Below, in pieces: positions 1 to 8,866 of a DNA stretch of 43,329 nucleotides. The notes beneath the pieces are model-generated. The model did not search any database, had not been told where the DNA came from, and saw nothing but the letters and a program-made list of their open reading frames with translations. The stretch is from Pseudomonadota bacterium (GTDB lineage: Bacteria > Pseudomonadota > Gammaproteobacteria > Burkholderiales > Burkholderiaceae): positions 1 to 43,329 of the forward strand of contig JAKORH010000038.1 of NCBI GenBank assembly GCA_029777935.1, written 5' to 3'. The translations under genes were made by a program, and so were the position numbers. Each line of letters starts with the position of its first letter. The stretch's first letter is position 1.

Positions 1-215
1 ATGCGAACGGTCTGCAGCTTCGATAGTGCCTTGCGGCCTGCCGGCCGAAGTCCAATCTGGCTCGCTGGGGCTACGCGGGCTTGCGCGGCGCCTGCGCGGC
101 CATCTTGCGCTCAAGTGCTCGCCGATGCCACTGGGCATCGGACTTCGCCCCTCTCGCGCAACCTGGCTCGCACATGCATCCGCGCAATTCCCGCGTCCCT
201 CGCGAAATATCCGGG
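1..215. other. window edge, no gene seen
   Basis: These bases lie downstream of the amine oxidase gene on the minus strand. Open frames here have no recognisable product or ribosome site and look like by-products of high GC. A short GC-rich palindrome (CGGCC-TGC-CGGCCG, near position 35-50) is present but has no T-run, so I do not call it a terminator. Confidence 0.4.
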
Positions 216-1226
216 CTAGCCGCGCAGCACTTCCTGCGCCAGCGCGACTCCGGACAGATAGGCGTTCTCCACGCGCGGCCCGCCGCACCAGTCGCCCGCG
301 ATGCCCAGTCTCTGACCTGCGTCCCACAGGTGCGTCTGCGACAGCGGATTCAGTGGCGTGGCGTTCTGCCAGCGCACGGCCGTCACGTGCGTCGGGGACA
401 GCGGCCGCCGGATACGCGCGGAAAACGCGCGGATCAGCCACTTGGCCACTTCGGCCTCGTCCATCTGGAAGAAACGGCGCGACCAGCGCGGCCGCGCGTG
501 CAGCACCCAGCGCTCGGCCACGCCGGCCACCGTGCCGCGGCGCGGCTTGGAGCTGTCGCGCGCGCACCAGCCGAGGATCGGATCATCGTTGAAGAACGCA
601 GCGTCGAACTCGGCTCCGCTCGCGCGCGGCAGCGCCATCATTGCCGCCCAGCACGGATCCCAGTTCACGGTGGCGGCGATCTCCGCCAGCGGCGTGAGCT
701 CGCGCAGCATGGCCGCCGCCTGCGTCGAAGGCGTGGCCACGCACACCACGTCGCAGACGAAGGATTCTCCGTCCGGCAGAGCATTGACGCACTCCACGCG
801 CCAGCCCGCGCCGTCGCGTCCGACCCGCGCCACCGTGCTCCGGTAGCGCACATCGAGATCGCGCGCGAGGTGCACTCCCAGGCGCAGCATGCCCGGCACC
901 GCCACGAACCGCTCGACCGCGCGCGTCTTGTCCTCGGCACCGCCGCTGCTGAAGGACAGCATGCGTCCGTTCCAGCGCTGCACCACACCCTCGGCCTCCC
1001 AGCTGCGCACGGCGGCGCCGAAGCGTTCGTCGCTGACGGTGAAGTACTGCGCGCCGTGGTCGTACGCGCCGGCGTCGGACACCAGCGTCGCCACGCGCCC
1101 GCCCGGCGAATCGCCGGCGTCGAAGACCGTGACCCGGGCGCCGTGCGCCGCCAGTTCGCGGGCGCACCCCAACCCGGCCACGCCCGCGCCGACGACCGCA
1201 ACGCGGGCGCGCTGGCGCGAGTTCAC
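216..1226 (-). CDS. NAD(P)/FAD-dependent amine oxidase (renalase-like)
   Basis: A 336-residue flavoprotein. An N-terminal dinucleotide-binding motif VVGAGVAGLG lies at residues 11-20, followed by the second FAD contact GGRVAT and the block AYDHGAQYFTV typical of renalase-like, NAD(P)-binding Rossmann amine oxidases. A C-terminal FAD-closing segment (GIAGDWCGGPRVENAYLSG) holds the Gly-Asp pair expected to contact the flavin, and the gene appears complete. The substrate cannot be read from sequence; relatives oxidise isomeric nicotinamide forms or amines. There is no signal peptide, so it should be cytosolic. The stop of this gene follows the CBS-domain gene with a 4-base overlap, so the two are probably cotranscribed. 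Confidence 0.85.
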   Translation of the reverse strand: MNSRQRARVAVVGAGVAGLGCARELAAHGARVTVFDAGDSPGGRVATLVSDAGAYDHGAQYFTVSDERFGAAVRSWEAEGVVQRWNGRMLSFSSGGAEDKTRAVERFVAVPGMLRLGVHLARDLDVRYRSTVARVGRDGAGWRVECVNALPDGESFVCDVVCVATPSTQAAAMLRELTPLAEIAATVNWDPCWAAMMALPRASGAEFDAAFFNDDPILGWCARDSSKPRRGTVAGVAERWVLHARPRWSRRFFQMDEAEVAKWLIRAFSARIRRPLSPTHVTAVRWQNATPLNPLSQTHLWDAGQRLGIAGDWCGGPRVENAYLSGVALAQEVLRG

Positions 1227-1675
1227 CGGTCGACTGACTCCTCCGCGGGCCAGTCGCGGATGTAGGCCTTCAGCATGCGGTTCTCGAAGCTCTGCTCTTC
1301 GAACACCGCCTTGGCCACGTCGTAGAACGAGATCACGCCGAGCAGCGCGCGGCCGTCGAGCACCGGCAGGTAGCGTGCGTGCCGTTCGAGCATCAGCCGG
1401 CGCACCTCGTTGACATCGGTTTCCGGCGTCACCGTCAGCGGCGCATCGTCCATCACCCGCCGCACCAGCGCGCCGCCGACCGCGCCGTTCTGCGCCGACA
1501 GGGTGTTGATCACCTCGCGGAAGGTCAACATGCCGACCAGTTCACCGTGCTCCATCACGACCACCGAACCGATGTCGTTGCCCGCCATCGTCCGCACCGC
1601 CGTCCACAGCGTCTCGTCGGGCGTGACCGTGAACAGTGCATTGCCCTTCACGCGCAGGATGTCGCTGACCTTCAT
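1223..1675 (-). CDS. CBS-domain pair protein
   Basis: A 150-residue soluble protein made almost entirely of two CBS motifs: residues about 8-60 (VTPDETLWTAVRTM...GSVVVME) and 75-125 (VTPETDVNEVRRLM...ARYLPVLD). Stand-alone CBS pairs bind adenine nucleotides and act as energy or redox sensors; the partner is unknown. The start was chosen at MKVSDIL because a good ribosome site (GGAGG) lies just upstream; a longer open frame exists but lacks one. Its end overlaps the amine oxidase start by 4 bases, which suggests translational coupling. Confidence 0.88.
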   Translation of the reverse strand: MKVSDILRVKGNALFTVTPDETLWTAVRTMAGNDIGSVVVMEHGELVGMLTFREVINTLSAQNGAVGGALVRRVMDDAPLTVTPETDVNEVRRLMLERHARYLPVLDGRALLGVISFYDVAKAVFEEQSFENRMLKAYIRDWPAEESVDR

Positions 1676-1763
1676 GACGCCCTCCGGTTGGCCCTTCCGG
1701 CGCGAAGCCATTCGCCGTCCGGGCATCCTAGCCCAGCGACCGAGTCCGTCACAAGCGGGTGCA

Positions 1764-2714
1764 TCAGGTCAGCGCCTGCTTGAACAACTCGACCTCGCGC
1801 ATCACCGCGGAGCGGATCGCCGGCTCCCACACCGAGTGGCCGGCGTCGTTGACGACCACGTAGCGCGCGCCGGTCCAGGCCCGCGCCAGGTCGTCGGCGC
1901 TGACGATGGGGCACACCATGTCGTAGCGGCCCTGCACGATCGACGCCGGCAGATGGCGGATCCGGTACAGGTTGCTCAGCAACTGGTTCGGCGCGAGAAA
2001 GCACTGGTGCGCGAAGTAGTGCGCTTCCAGCCGCGCCAGCCCGACCGCCTCGTCGGCGAAGTGACGAACCAGGTCCGGGTTCGGCAGCAGCGTCGAACAC
2101 ATCCCCTCGTATTCGCTCCACGCGCGAGCGAAGGGCACGTGCACGCGCGGGTCGGCATCGAACAGGCGCTTCAGGTAACCGCGCAGCAGGTCGCTGCGTT
2201 CCGCCTCCGGCAGCATGCCGGCGAATTCGCGCCACAATTCGGGGAAGATGTGCCGCAGCCCGTACAGGAACCACTCGATCTCCGCTGCGCGGCCGAGAAA
2301 GACCCCGCGCAGCACGAACCCCAGGCAGCGGTCCGGGTGCGCCTGCCCGTACGCGAGCGCGAGCGTGCTGCCCCACGAGCCGCCGAAGACCAGCGCCTTG
2401 CCGATGCCGAGGTGGCCTCGCAGCAACTCGATGTCGCGCACCAGGTGCGGTGTGGTGTTATCGGCCACCTCTCCCAGCGGCGTCGAGTTGCCGGCGCCGC
2501 GCTGGTCGAACAGCACGACGCGGAACGCGTCGGGATCGAAGAAGCGCCGATGCTCGGGCGAGCACCCGCCCCCCGGCCCACCGTGCAGGAACAGCACCGG
2601 AATCCCGTGCGGATTGCCGCATGTCTCCCAGAACATCGTATGCACGTCGTCGAGCGCCAGCATGCCGCTGTCGTACGGCTCCAGCGGCGGATACAGGTCT
2701 GCGCGCATGTCCAT
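1764..2714 (-). CDS. pip: proline iminopeptidase
   Basis: A 316-residue alpha/beta hydrolase of peptidase family S33, which releases N-terminal proline from peptides in the cytosol. Oxyanion motif HGGPGGG at 44-50, nucleophile elbow GGSWGS with Ser113, acid Asp265 in GRYDMVCP, and catalytic His293 in NDAGHS are all present. The length is normal for the bacterial enzyme (about 310-320). The start MDMRADLYPPLEPY matches the family N-terminus. A TATATT-like -10 element lies just upstream, in the 107-bp divergent gap it shares with the sulfhydrylase gene. Confidence 0.95.
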   Translation of the reverse strand: MDMRADLYPPLEPYDSGMLALDDVHTMFWETCGNPHGIPVLFLHGGPGGGCSPEHRRFFDPDAFRVVLFDQRGAGNSTPLGEVADNTTPHLVRDIELLRGHLGIGKALVFGGSWGSTLALAYGQAHPDRCLGFVLRGVFLGRAAEIEWFLYGLRHIFPELWREFAGMLPEAERSDLLRGYLKRLFDADPRVHVPFARAWSEYEGMCSTLLPNPDLVRHFADEAVGLARLEAHYFAHQCFLAPNQLLSNLYRIRHLPASIVQGRYDMVCPIVSADDLARAWTGARYVVVNDAGHSVWEPAIRSAVMREVELFKQALT

Positions 2715-2737
2715 GGCGAGGCAATATAGAACAGACT

Positions 2738-2821
2738 CGTCGGGCGCCGGGCGTTGGCGTCCGGCGTCTCCGGTAACCTACTGCGAATCGGCGCCCGACG
2801 CCCGACACCCGACGCCTGACG
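2738..2821. repeat. palindromic array of degenerate CCCGACG heptamers
   Basis: Between pip and metY there are two arms of about 30 bp in inverted orientation. The right arm (2790-2821) is built from repeated 7-mers of the form CCCGACG/CCCGACA; the left arm (2738-2768) holds the complementary CGTCGGG-like units. The right arm ends directly against the ATG of the sulfhydrylase gene. Similar runs are common dispersed elements in GC-rich proteobacteria; I see only this copy in the window. Confidence 0.6.
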
Positions 2822-4120
2822 ATGACCACTCCCCGATACCCCGGCTTCGACACGCTTGCGCTGCATGCCGGCCAGCGCCCGGATTCCGCCACCGGCGCGC
2901 GCGCAGTGCCGATTTACGCCTCGACATCGTTCTGCTTCGACGACTCCGAGCATGCAGCCGCGCTCTTCAACATGGAGCGCGCCGGGCACGTGTACTCGCG
3001 CATCTCGAATCCGACCGTCGCCGTGTTCGAGGAACGCGTGGCCGCCCTCGAGCAAGGGGTGGGCGCGATCGCGACCGCGAGCGGGCAGGCGGCGCTGCAC
3101 CTGGCGATCGTCACGCTGATGGGCGCAGGCGCGCACATCGTCGCCAGCCGCGCGCTCTACGGCGGCTCTCACAACCTGCTCGCCTTCACGCTGCCGCGCT
3201 TCGGCATCGAGACCACCTTCGTCAATCCGCGCGATCTCGACGCATGGCGGGCAGCGATCCGGCCAGGCACGCGGCTGCTGTTCGGGGAGACGCTCGGCAA
3301 TCCCGGTCTCGACGTGCTCGACGTGCCGCGCGTGTCCGAACTGGCGCACGCGCACGGCCTGCCGTTGATGGTCGACAGCACTTTCACCACGCCCTATCTG
3401 ATGCAGCCGTTCGCCCTCGGGGCCGACCTGCTGTACCACTCGGCGACCAAGTTCATCGGCGGCCACGGCGTGGCGATCGGCGGCGTGCTGGTCGACGGCG
3501 GAACTTTCGACTGGCCCGGATCCGGCAGGTTTCCGGCGCTGACCGAGCCCTACGCGGGCTTCCACGGCATGAACTTCGCCGAGGAGAGTACGGTCGCGCC
3601 GTTCCTGCTGCGCGCGCGGCGCGAGGGCTTGCGCGACTTCGGCGCCTGCATGGCTCCGCATACCGCGTTCCTGATGTTGCAGGGGCTCGAAACGCTGCCG
3701 CTGCGGATGCAGCGCCACGTCGCCAACACGCGCAAGGTGGTCGAGTTCCTCGCGTCGCATCCGCAGGTCGAGCGCATCATGTATCCGGACTTGCCGTCGC
3801 ATCCGGACCACGAACTGGCGCAAAGGCTGCTGCCGAAGGGCTGCGGCGCGGTGTTCAGCTTCGATCTGAGGGGTTCGCGCGCAGCGGGGCGCAGATTCGT
3901 CGAGACGCTCGCCGTGTTTTCTCACCTGGCGAACGTCGGCGACGCGAAGTCGCTGGTGATTCACCCGGCATCGACCACGCACTTCCGCGTGCCCGACCAC
4001 GATCTGGCCGCGGCCGGCATCAAGCAGGGCACCATCCGCCTGTCGATCGGGCTCGAAGAACCGGCCGACCTGATCGACGATCTTTCTCGCGCGCTGAAGG
4101 CGGCAGGGAAAGTGGCATGA
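2822..4120 (+). CDS. metY: O-acetylhomoserine sulfhydrylase (PLP enzyme)
   Basis: A 432-residue cytosolic enzyme of the Cys/Met-metabolism PLP family. It condenses O-acetyl-L-homoserine with sulfide (or methanethiol) to make homocysteine or methionine. The N-terminal signature FDTLALHAGQ with TGARAVPIY, the phosphate-binding Tyr58/Arg60 (YSRISNPT) and the PLP lysine Lys210 in SATKFIGGHG are present; length fits MetY (about 430) better than MetZ or MetB (about 390). The start lies against a repeat arm and no normal ribosome site is visible, so translation control may be unusual. The following hydrolase gene overlaps by ATGA. Confidence 0.9.
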   Translation: MTTPRYPGFDTLALHAGQRPDSATGARAVPIYASTSFCFDDSEHAAALFNMERAGHVYSRISNPTVAVFEERVAALEQGVGAIATASGQAALHLAIVTLMGAGAHIVASRALYGGSHNLLAFTLPRFGIETTFVNPRDLDAWRAAIRPGTRLLFGETLGNPGLDVLDVPRVSELAHAHGLPLMVDSTFTTPYLMQPFALGADLLYHSATKFIGGHGVAIGGVLVDGGTFDWPGSGRFPALTEPYAGFHGMNFAEESTVAPFLLRARREGLRDFGACMAPHTAFLMLQGLETLPLRMQRHVANTRKVVEFLASHPQVERIMYPDLPSHPDHELAQRLLPKGCGAVFSFDLRGSRAAGRRFVETLAVFSHLANVGDAKSLVIHPASTTHFRVPDHDLAAAGIKQGTIRLSIGLEEPADLIDDLSRALKAAGKVA

Positions 4121-4950
4121 CCGACGCCGGCGTGATGAGGCTCGACGGAATCTTCGCGTACACCGGCGGCAAGGCGTTCGACGCCGACCTGCCATGCGTC
4201 GTCTTCGTCCACGGCGCGCAGCACGACCACAGCGTGTGGATCCTGCAGAGCCGCTTCCTGGCCCACCACGGCTTCGCCGTGCTGGCGCTCGACCTGCCGG
4301 GGCATGGGCGCAGCGACGGCCCGCCGCTGGCCGCGGTCGAGGCGATGGCCGACCGCATCGCGCGCGCGCTCGCCCCACTGGCGACGCGGCGCTTCGTGCT
4401 CGCCGGCCACAGCATGGGCTCGCTGATCGCGCTCGAAGTCGCGTGCCGCCTGCGCGAGCGCACCGTGGGCGTGGCGCTGCTCGGCACCGCGGCGCCGATG
4501 CGGGTGTCGGATCACTTGCTGGCCGCGACGCGCGACGACCCGGCGGCCGCGATGCAGATGATCAACGTGTGGTCGCACAGTGCCTCGATTGCGCCGTTCG
4601 CGGTCAAACCCGGCAACCCCGCTCCCGGCTTCAACGTCGTGTGGGAGAACCTGCGGCTGATGGAGCGCATCGCGCGCGTAAACGGATCCGCGGTGCTGCC
4701 GACCGATTTCGCCGCCTGCCATGCCTATTCGGGAGCGTTCGACGCCGCGCGCTCGCTCGCGTGCGAGACGCTGTTGGTGCTCGGGGCCGCCGACGCGATG
4801 ACGCCGCCGAAGGCGGCGCAGGCGCTGATCGATGCCTGTGCACGCGCCACGGTGGTCACGTTGCCCGCGACCGGCCACGCGCTGATGGCGGAGAACCCCG
4901 ACGGCGTGCGCGACGCGCTGCACCGGTTCGCGCTGCGGGTGTGCGCCTGA
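4117..4950 (+). CDS. alpha/beta hydrolase
   Basis: A 277-residue alpha/beta-fold hydrolase. VVFVHGAQHDHSVW at 28-41 forms the oxyanion-hole region, DLPGHGRSDG follows strand 4, the nucleophile elbow is GHSMG with Ser99, and a late LPATGHALMAENP supplies the histidine. The substrate is unknown; homologues next to methionine-synthesis genes sometimes act on homoserine esters, but this protein lacks the MetX architecture, so I do not propose that. It starts in an ATGA overlap with metY, so it is cotranscribed and probably coupled to it. Confidence 0.85.
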   Translation: MTDAGVMRLDGIFAYTGGKAFDADLPCVVFVHGAQHDHSVWILQSRFLAHHGFAVLALDLPGHGRSDGPPLAAVEAMADRIARALAPLATRRFVLAGHSMGSLIALEVACRLRERTVGVALLGTAAPMRVSDHLLAATRDDPAAAMQMINVWSHSASIAPFAVKPGNPAPGFNVVWENLRLMERIARVNGSAVLPTDFAACHAYSGAFDAARSLACETLLVLGAADAMTPPKAAQALIDACARATVVTLPATGHALMAENPDGVRDALHRFALRVCA

Positions 4951-4952
4951 CC

Positions 4953-5591
4953 GTGCCGGACGCGGTCGACTGGAACACGTTCGGTCTTTACGTCGTCACC
5001 GAAGCGGCGCTCAGCCTGTCGCCAGGGCCCGCGGTGATGCTGGTGATCGCCTGCGGCATCGCACGCGGTACGCGCGATTCGATCCTCGCCGCGCTCGGCA
5101 TCCTGTCGGCCAACGCGCTGTACTTCGGGCTGTCGGCGACTGCGCTCGGCGCGGTGCTGGTGTCGTCGTCGGCGTTCTTCACCGCCGTCAAGTGGGTCGG
5201 AGCGGCATATCTCGCCTACATCGGCGTCGCGGCGCTCGTTGGCCAGCCGTCGCCGATCACGGTTTCCCACGGCACCGGAAGCGATGCTTGCTCGCGTGCG
5301 ACCTACCTTTCCGGCTTGACGCTGCAACTCGCGAATCCGAAGACGCTGATCTTCTTCATCGCCATCCTGCCGCAGTTCGTCGATCCGAGGCGTCCGATCG
5401 GCGCGCAGATGCTCTGGCTCGCCGCCGGATCGATCGTGCCCGAGTTCTTCATCCTGGCCGGCTACGGCTGGCTCGGCTCGCGCGCCGCGCGGCTGGCCGC
5501 CGATCCGCGCTACGCGCGCGCCACCGAGCGCGCCGCCGGCGTTCTGGTGCTGTGCGCGGCAGCGCTCGTGGTTTCGGTCAGCGCGCGCTGA
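4953..5591 (+). CDS. LysE/RhtB-family exporter
   Basis: An inner-membrane protein of 212 residues with about six hydrophobic segments. The family signature LSLSPGPAVMLV lies in the first segment, and the TLQLANPKTLIFFIAILPQFVD block is typical of LysE/RhtB amino-acid exporters. Two GTG starts are possible: 4953, used here, and 4941, which would overlap the hydrolase gene by 10 bases; neither has a clear ribosome site. It follows metY and the hydrolase on the same strand, so a role in exporting excess homoserine-type or sulfur amino acids is a reasonable inference. Confidence 0.85.
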   Translation: MPDAVDWNTFGLYVVTEAALSLSPGPAVMLVIACGIARGTRDSILAALGILSANALYFGLSATALGAVLVSSSAFFTAVKWVGAAYLAYIGVAALVGQPSPITVSHGTGSDACSRATYLSGLTLQLANPKTLIFFIAILPQFVDPRRPIGAQMLWLAAGSIVPEFFILAGYGWLGSRAARLAADPRYARATERAAGVLVLCAAALVVSVSAR

Positions 5592-5601
5592 ACCGCGCGG
5601 G

Positions 5602-6678
5602 TCACCTGCGCGGCAACTTGATGCGCACGATCGTCCAGCGTTTGACCTGCGTTTCCCACTCGGCCGGGCTGTTGGTAAGGGGCAGCGCGAGGTTCGTCAC
5701 GTACATCCAGTCGCCGACGATCACCGGGCTAGCCGGAAACAGCAGCCCGATCGGCGTGCCGTCTCCGCGGACGCCCCGGAAGTCACCGAGCCTTGCGACC
5801 ACGCGGCCGACCTCGTTCAACCCGACGATCTGATCGCCCTGATTCGCCGCAACCCACAGTCGCCCGCTGTCGTCGAATACGACGCCATCGGCGCCGTGCA
5901 GGCTTTCCGCGAGCACGACCAGTTGCTTCGTCGCCAGATCGAGCTTCAGCAGACGGTTGTCGCCGGTGTTGGCGACGAACAGTTCGCTCTCGTCGGCATT
6001 CAGCGCCAAGCCGTTGGCGCCGAACGGCGGAAAGCCCGCCGTCGCCAGCAGCGGATCCTGGACGACCAGCGACACCGGGCAAGGCGTGCTGCACGTCGCA
6101 ACGTTGTCGATGCGGAAGATGGCACCCTGAAACGAGTCCGATACGTACAGGCTGCCGGCGCGGCTGAAGGTCATTGCGTTCGGCGCGGGAAAGCCGCTGG
6201 AGCCGAACATGATCGTGTCGCTGCTGCCGTCGGGGTTCGCGACCGTGCGCGGCGCGGGTGCACCGATCGACGGGAAATTCGACACGTCCTCGACCGGCGT
6301 CGAGGCGTTGAAGTTCGCGTCGATGCGCTGCAGCCTGGAGGCGCCGAAGTTGAGGATGTAGACCTTGCCATGCGCGGCGTCGAAGTCGAGTCCGAGCATC
6401 GGCGTGCCACCGAAGTCCCTGATCGCGGCGAGATGCCCGTCCCGGGAGAAGCGCATCAGCTTGTTCGCGTTCGGGCCGAAGTCGAAGGTCGCGGCGAAGA
6501 TGTCGCCGGTGGCTGGATTGGCTGCGATACCTTCCGGATAGCGCACGCCGTCCGGCAAGACGGCGAACGGGACGACCGCGTCGCGGTCGAGCACGAACTG
6601 GTCAGCGGCCCTCGCAGCGGGTGCGCAAATCGACAGCGCGCCCACGGCGAATGCAGCGAGAAAAAGCGCTTTGCTCAT
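5602..6678 (-). CDS. secreted SMP-30/NHL-type beta-propeller protein
   Basis: A 358-residue protein with a clear Sec signal (MSKALFLAAFAVGALSICAPAARA, cleavage after ARA), so periplasmic. The mature part has repeated propeller blades (YPEGIAANPATGDIFAATFD; GLDFDAAHGKVYILNFGASRL; GLALNADESELFVANTGDNRLLKLD; DGVVFDDSGRLWVAANQGDQI) as in gluconolactonase/NHL proteins. Two cysteines (CSTPCP) may form a disulfide. The start was set at the Met after a strong GGAGGAG site; the frame is open further upstream. It is the last gene of the minus-strand catabolic run, 178 bp after tarD, so a lactonase role there is possible but unproven. Confidence 0.75.
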   Translation of the reverse strand: MSKALFLAAFAVGALSICAPAARAADQFVLDRDAVVPFAVLPDGVRYPEGIAANPATGDIFAATFDFGPNANKLMRFSRDGHLAAIRDFGGTPMLGLDFDAAHGKVYILNFGASRLQRIDANFNASTPVEDVSNFPSIGAPAPRTVANPDGSSDTIMFGSSGFPAPNAMTFSRAGSLYVSDSFQGAIFRIDNVATCSTPCPVSLVVQDPLLATAGFPPFGANGLALNADESELFVANTGDNRLLKLDLATKQLVVLAESLHGADGVVFDDSGRLWVAANQGDQIVGLNEVGRVVARLGDFRGVRGDGTPIGLLFPASPVIVGDWMYVTNLALPLTNSPAEWETQVKRWTIVRIKLPRR

Positions 6679-6856
6679 TGTCTCCTCCGCCGCGTGTTGT
6701 CTGCGTTCCGACGCCTGCAGCGCCGCCGCCCGATGCTCGGCGAAGGCGCCGCGAGATCGTACGCCCGCATGGGCGGCGCCGAAGCCCGGGTTCACGCGAG
6801 CGGGACAACCCAGATCGTCTCGAAGATGGCCGGATGGCTCGCGTCGTGCGACGGAC

Positions 6857-8026
6857 TCACTCCGCCAGCCTCTTCATCTCGGCGTACAGATCGGACTTGC
6901 CTTCGAAGCCGATGCCGGGCAGTTCCGGCATCGTGATGTAGCCCTGCTGCACCCTCACGCCGTCTGGAAATCCGCCGTAGGGCTGGAACAGGTCCGGATA
7001 GCTTTCGTTTCCGCCAAGTCCGAGCCCCGCCGCGATGTTGAGCGACATCTGGTGCCCGCCGTGAGGGATGCAGCGCGCGGGCGACCAGCCGTGCATCTTC
7101 AGCACCTCGAGCGTGCGCTGGTATTCGCACAATCCATACGAAAGCGCGCAGTCGAACTGCAGCCAGTCGCGATCGGGACGCATGCCGCCGTAGCGCAGCA
7201 GATTGCGTGCGTCCTGATGACTGAACAGGTTCTCGCCGGTCGCCATGGGACCCGGATAGAACTGCGCGAGCGCCGCCTGGAGCTGGAAATCGAGCGGATC
7301 GCCTGCTTCCTCGTACCAGAACAGCGGGTAGTCGCGCAGCATCCTTGCATACGCGATCGCGGTCTCCAGGTCGAAGCGCCCGTTGGCATCCACCGCCAGT
7401 CGCGCCGCGCCGCCGATCTCCGCAAGTACGGCTTCGATACGCTGCCGGTCCTCTTCGAGCGAGGCGCCACCGATCTTCATCTTGACCACGCTGTAACCGC
7501 GCTCGAGGTAGCCGCGCATCTCCGCGCGCAGCGCGTCGTTGCCCTTCCCGGGATAGTAGTAACCGCCGGCGGCATAGACGAACACGCGCGGGTTCGCTTG
7601 CACGCCGTGGCGTTCAGCCAGCAGCCGAAACAGCGGCTTGCCGGCGATCTTCGCCACCGCATCCCACACCGCCATGTCGAGCGTTCCCACGGCGACGGAG
7701 CGCTCGCCGTGACCCCCCGGCTTTTCGTTGGCCATCAGCGCGGACCAGACGCGATCCGGGTCGAGATTCCCGCCACTCGCATCGACCAGGGATTTCGGAT
7801 CGGCGTCGAGCAGGCGCGGCACGAAGCGCTCGCGGATCAGGCCGCCCTGGCCATAGCGGCCATTCGAGTTGAAGCCGTAGCCGACCACGCGGCGGCCATT
7901 GCGCTCGACGTTGGTCACCACCGCCACCAGGCTCGTCGTCATCTTCGAAAAGTCGATGTACGCGTTGCGGATGGCGGACGCGATCGGCTTGGTGACTTCG
8001 CGGACGTCGATGATGCGGACAGACAT
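6857..8026 (-). CDS. tarD: D(-)-tartrate dehydratase
   Basis: A 389-residue enolase-superfamily enzyme that dehydrates D-tartrate to oxaloacetate with Mg2+. It matches the Bradyrhizobium TarD type over its whole length as I remember that sequence, including NAYIDFSKMTTSLVAVVT, YGFNSNGRYGQGGLIRERF, the KxK motif at Lys182/Lys184, metal ligands Asp213, Glu239 and Glu265, and His322 in CIPHGGHQM. These positions equal the catalytic numbering of that enzyme. Neighbours are an SDR enzyme and an ABC importer on the same strand; 124 bp separate it from the SDR gene, so it may have its own promoter. Specificity within tartrate-like acids is inferred by similarity. Confidence 0.93.
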   Translation of the reverse strand: MSVRIIDVREVTKPIASAIRNAYIDFSKMTTSLVAVVTNVERNGRRVVGYGFNSNGRYGQGGLIRERFVPRLLDADPKSLVDASGGNLDPDRVWSALMANEKPGGHGERSVAVGTLDMAVWDAVAKIAGKPLFRLLAERHGVQANPRVFVYAAGGYYYPGKGNDALRAEMRGYLERGYSVVKMKIGGASLEEDRQRIEAVLAEIGGAARLAVDANGRFDLETAIAYARMLRDYPLFWYEEAGDPLDFQLQAALAQFYPGPMATGENLFSHQDARNLLRYGGMRPDRDWLQFDCALSYGLCEYQRTLEVLKMHGWSPARCIPHGGHQMSLNIAAGLGLGGNESYPDLFQPYGGFPDGVRVQQGYITMPELPGIGFEGKSDLYAEMKRLAE

Positions 8027-8150
8027 GACTGCTCATCCCTTCATTTGTCGTGCGCCGGCGATCGGCGCGCTTGATGATTCCGGTGGACTTGGTGTGGCTG
8101 CGTCGAACTGCGGAGGCTTTCCACGCGACGCACTATTTCCACGCGGCGAA

Positions 8151-8846
8151 CTACAGCGAGGATCCGCCGCAGATCACGAGTTGCTGTCCGGTGATGGCCG
8201 CGGCCTCCTCGGAGAGCACGAATGCGGCCAGCGCGGCCACTTCTTCAGGGCGCACGAAGCGGCCTATGGGCGGCGTTCTCGGTGCAACCGTCCCGCGTGC
8301 CTTGTCCCGCAACATCGGCGTGTCCGTTGCAGCGGGTGCAATGACGTTGACCGTAACGCCGCGCGGCGCCAGTTCGATCGCCCATGAACGCGCCATTCCC
8401 ACCAGCGCGGCCTTGGTCGCCGCGTACTGGCTGCGCCCGGCAGCACCGGCGGCAGTGCGGCTGCCTATCAGCACGATGCGGCCTCCTGGAGGAAGACGCG
8501 GTGCGATCCGGTCGGCGATAAGCGCCGCCACGTGAACGTGCAGGCGCCACATGCCCATGCCCTCGTCGGGGTCCAGTTCTCCGAGTGGCGCGACGCGCAT
8601 GTACCCGGCCGCATGAACCAGCGCGGTGAAGTCTCCTTCGGCCGCGAGGTGTCTGGACAGCTCCGGCGCATCGGTGAGATCGACTCGAGTCGATCTGAAG
8701 CTCGGGGCCTCGAAGGTGGGCGGCGCGCGGTCGAACCCGACGACGTCCCAACCGTCATGCAGCAGTCGCCGAGCGATCGCCTCGCCAATGCCCGAGCTCG
8801 AGCCCGTGACCAGCGCCCGACGCCGCGTGCGATCGTTGTTGGACAT
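8151..8846 (-). CDS. short-chain dehydrogenase/reductase
   Basis: A 231-residue classical SDR. Cofactor motif TGSSSGIG at 14-21, an Asp at 39 after strand 2 (GFDRAPP) suggesting NAD(H), NAG-like HAAG at 78-81, active-site Ser129, Tyr141 and Lys145 (YAATK), and a normal C-terminus (ITGQQLVICGGSSL). It probably oxidises or reduces a hydroxy/keto acid intermediate of the adjoining tartrate-type pathway; the exact substrate cannot be read. It follows the binding-protein gene by 20 bp and is likely in the same operon as the transporter. Confidence 0.88.
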   Translation of the reverse strand: MSNNDRTRRRALVTGSSSGIGEAIARRLLHDGWDVVGFDRAPPTFEAPSFRSTRVDLTDAPELSRHLAAEGDFTALVHAAGYMRVAPLGELDPDEGMGMWRLHVHVAALIADRIAPRLPPGGRIVLIGSRTAAGAAGRSQYAATKAALVGMARSWAIELAPRGVTVNVIAPAATDTPMLRDKARGTVAPRTPPIGRFVRPEEVAALAAFVLSEEAAAITGQQLVICGGSSL

Positions 8847-8866
8847 TTCGTGCCGTGCCGCAGTCT

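Noticed and set aside
2715..2821. SAM- or SAH-riboswitch before metY
   Set aside because: The leader is filled by the heptamer repeat and lacks any conserved riboswitch core that I can recognise.
2215..4950. A 911-codon plus-strand frame spanning pip and metY
   Set aside because: Only its last third is a real gene (the alpha/beta hydrolase from 4117); the rest overlaps clear genes in other frames.
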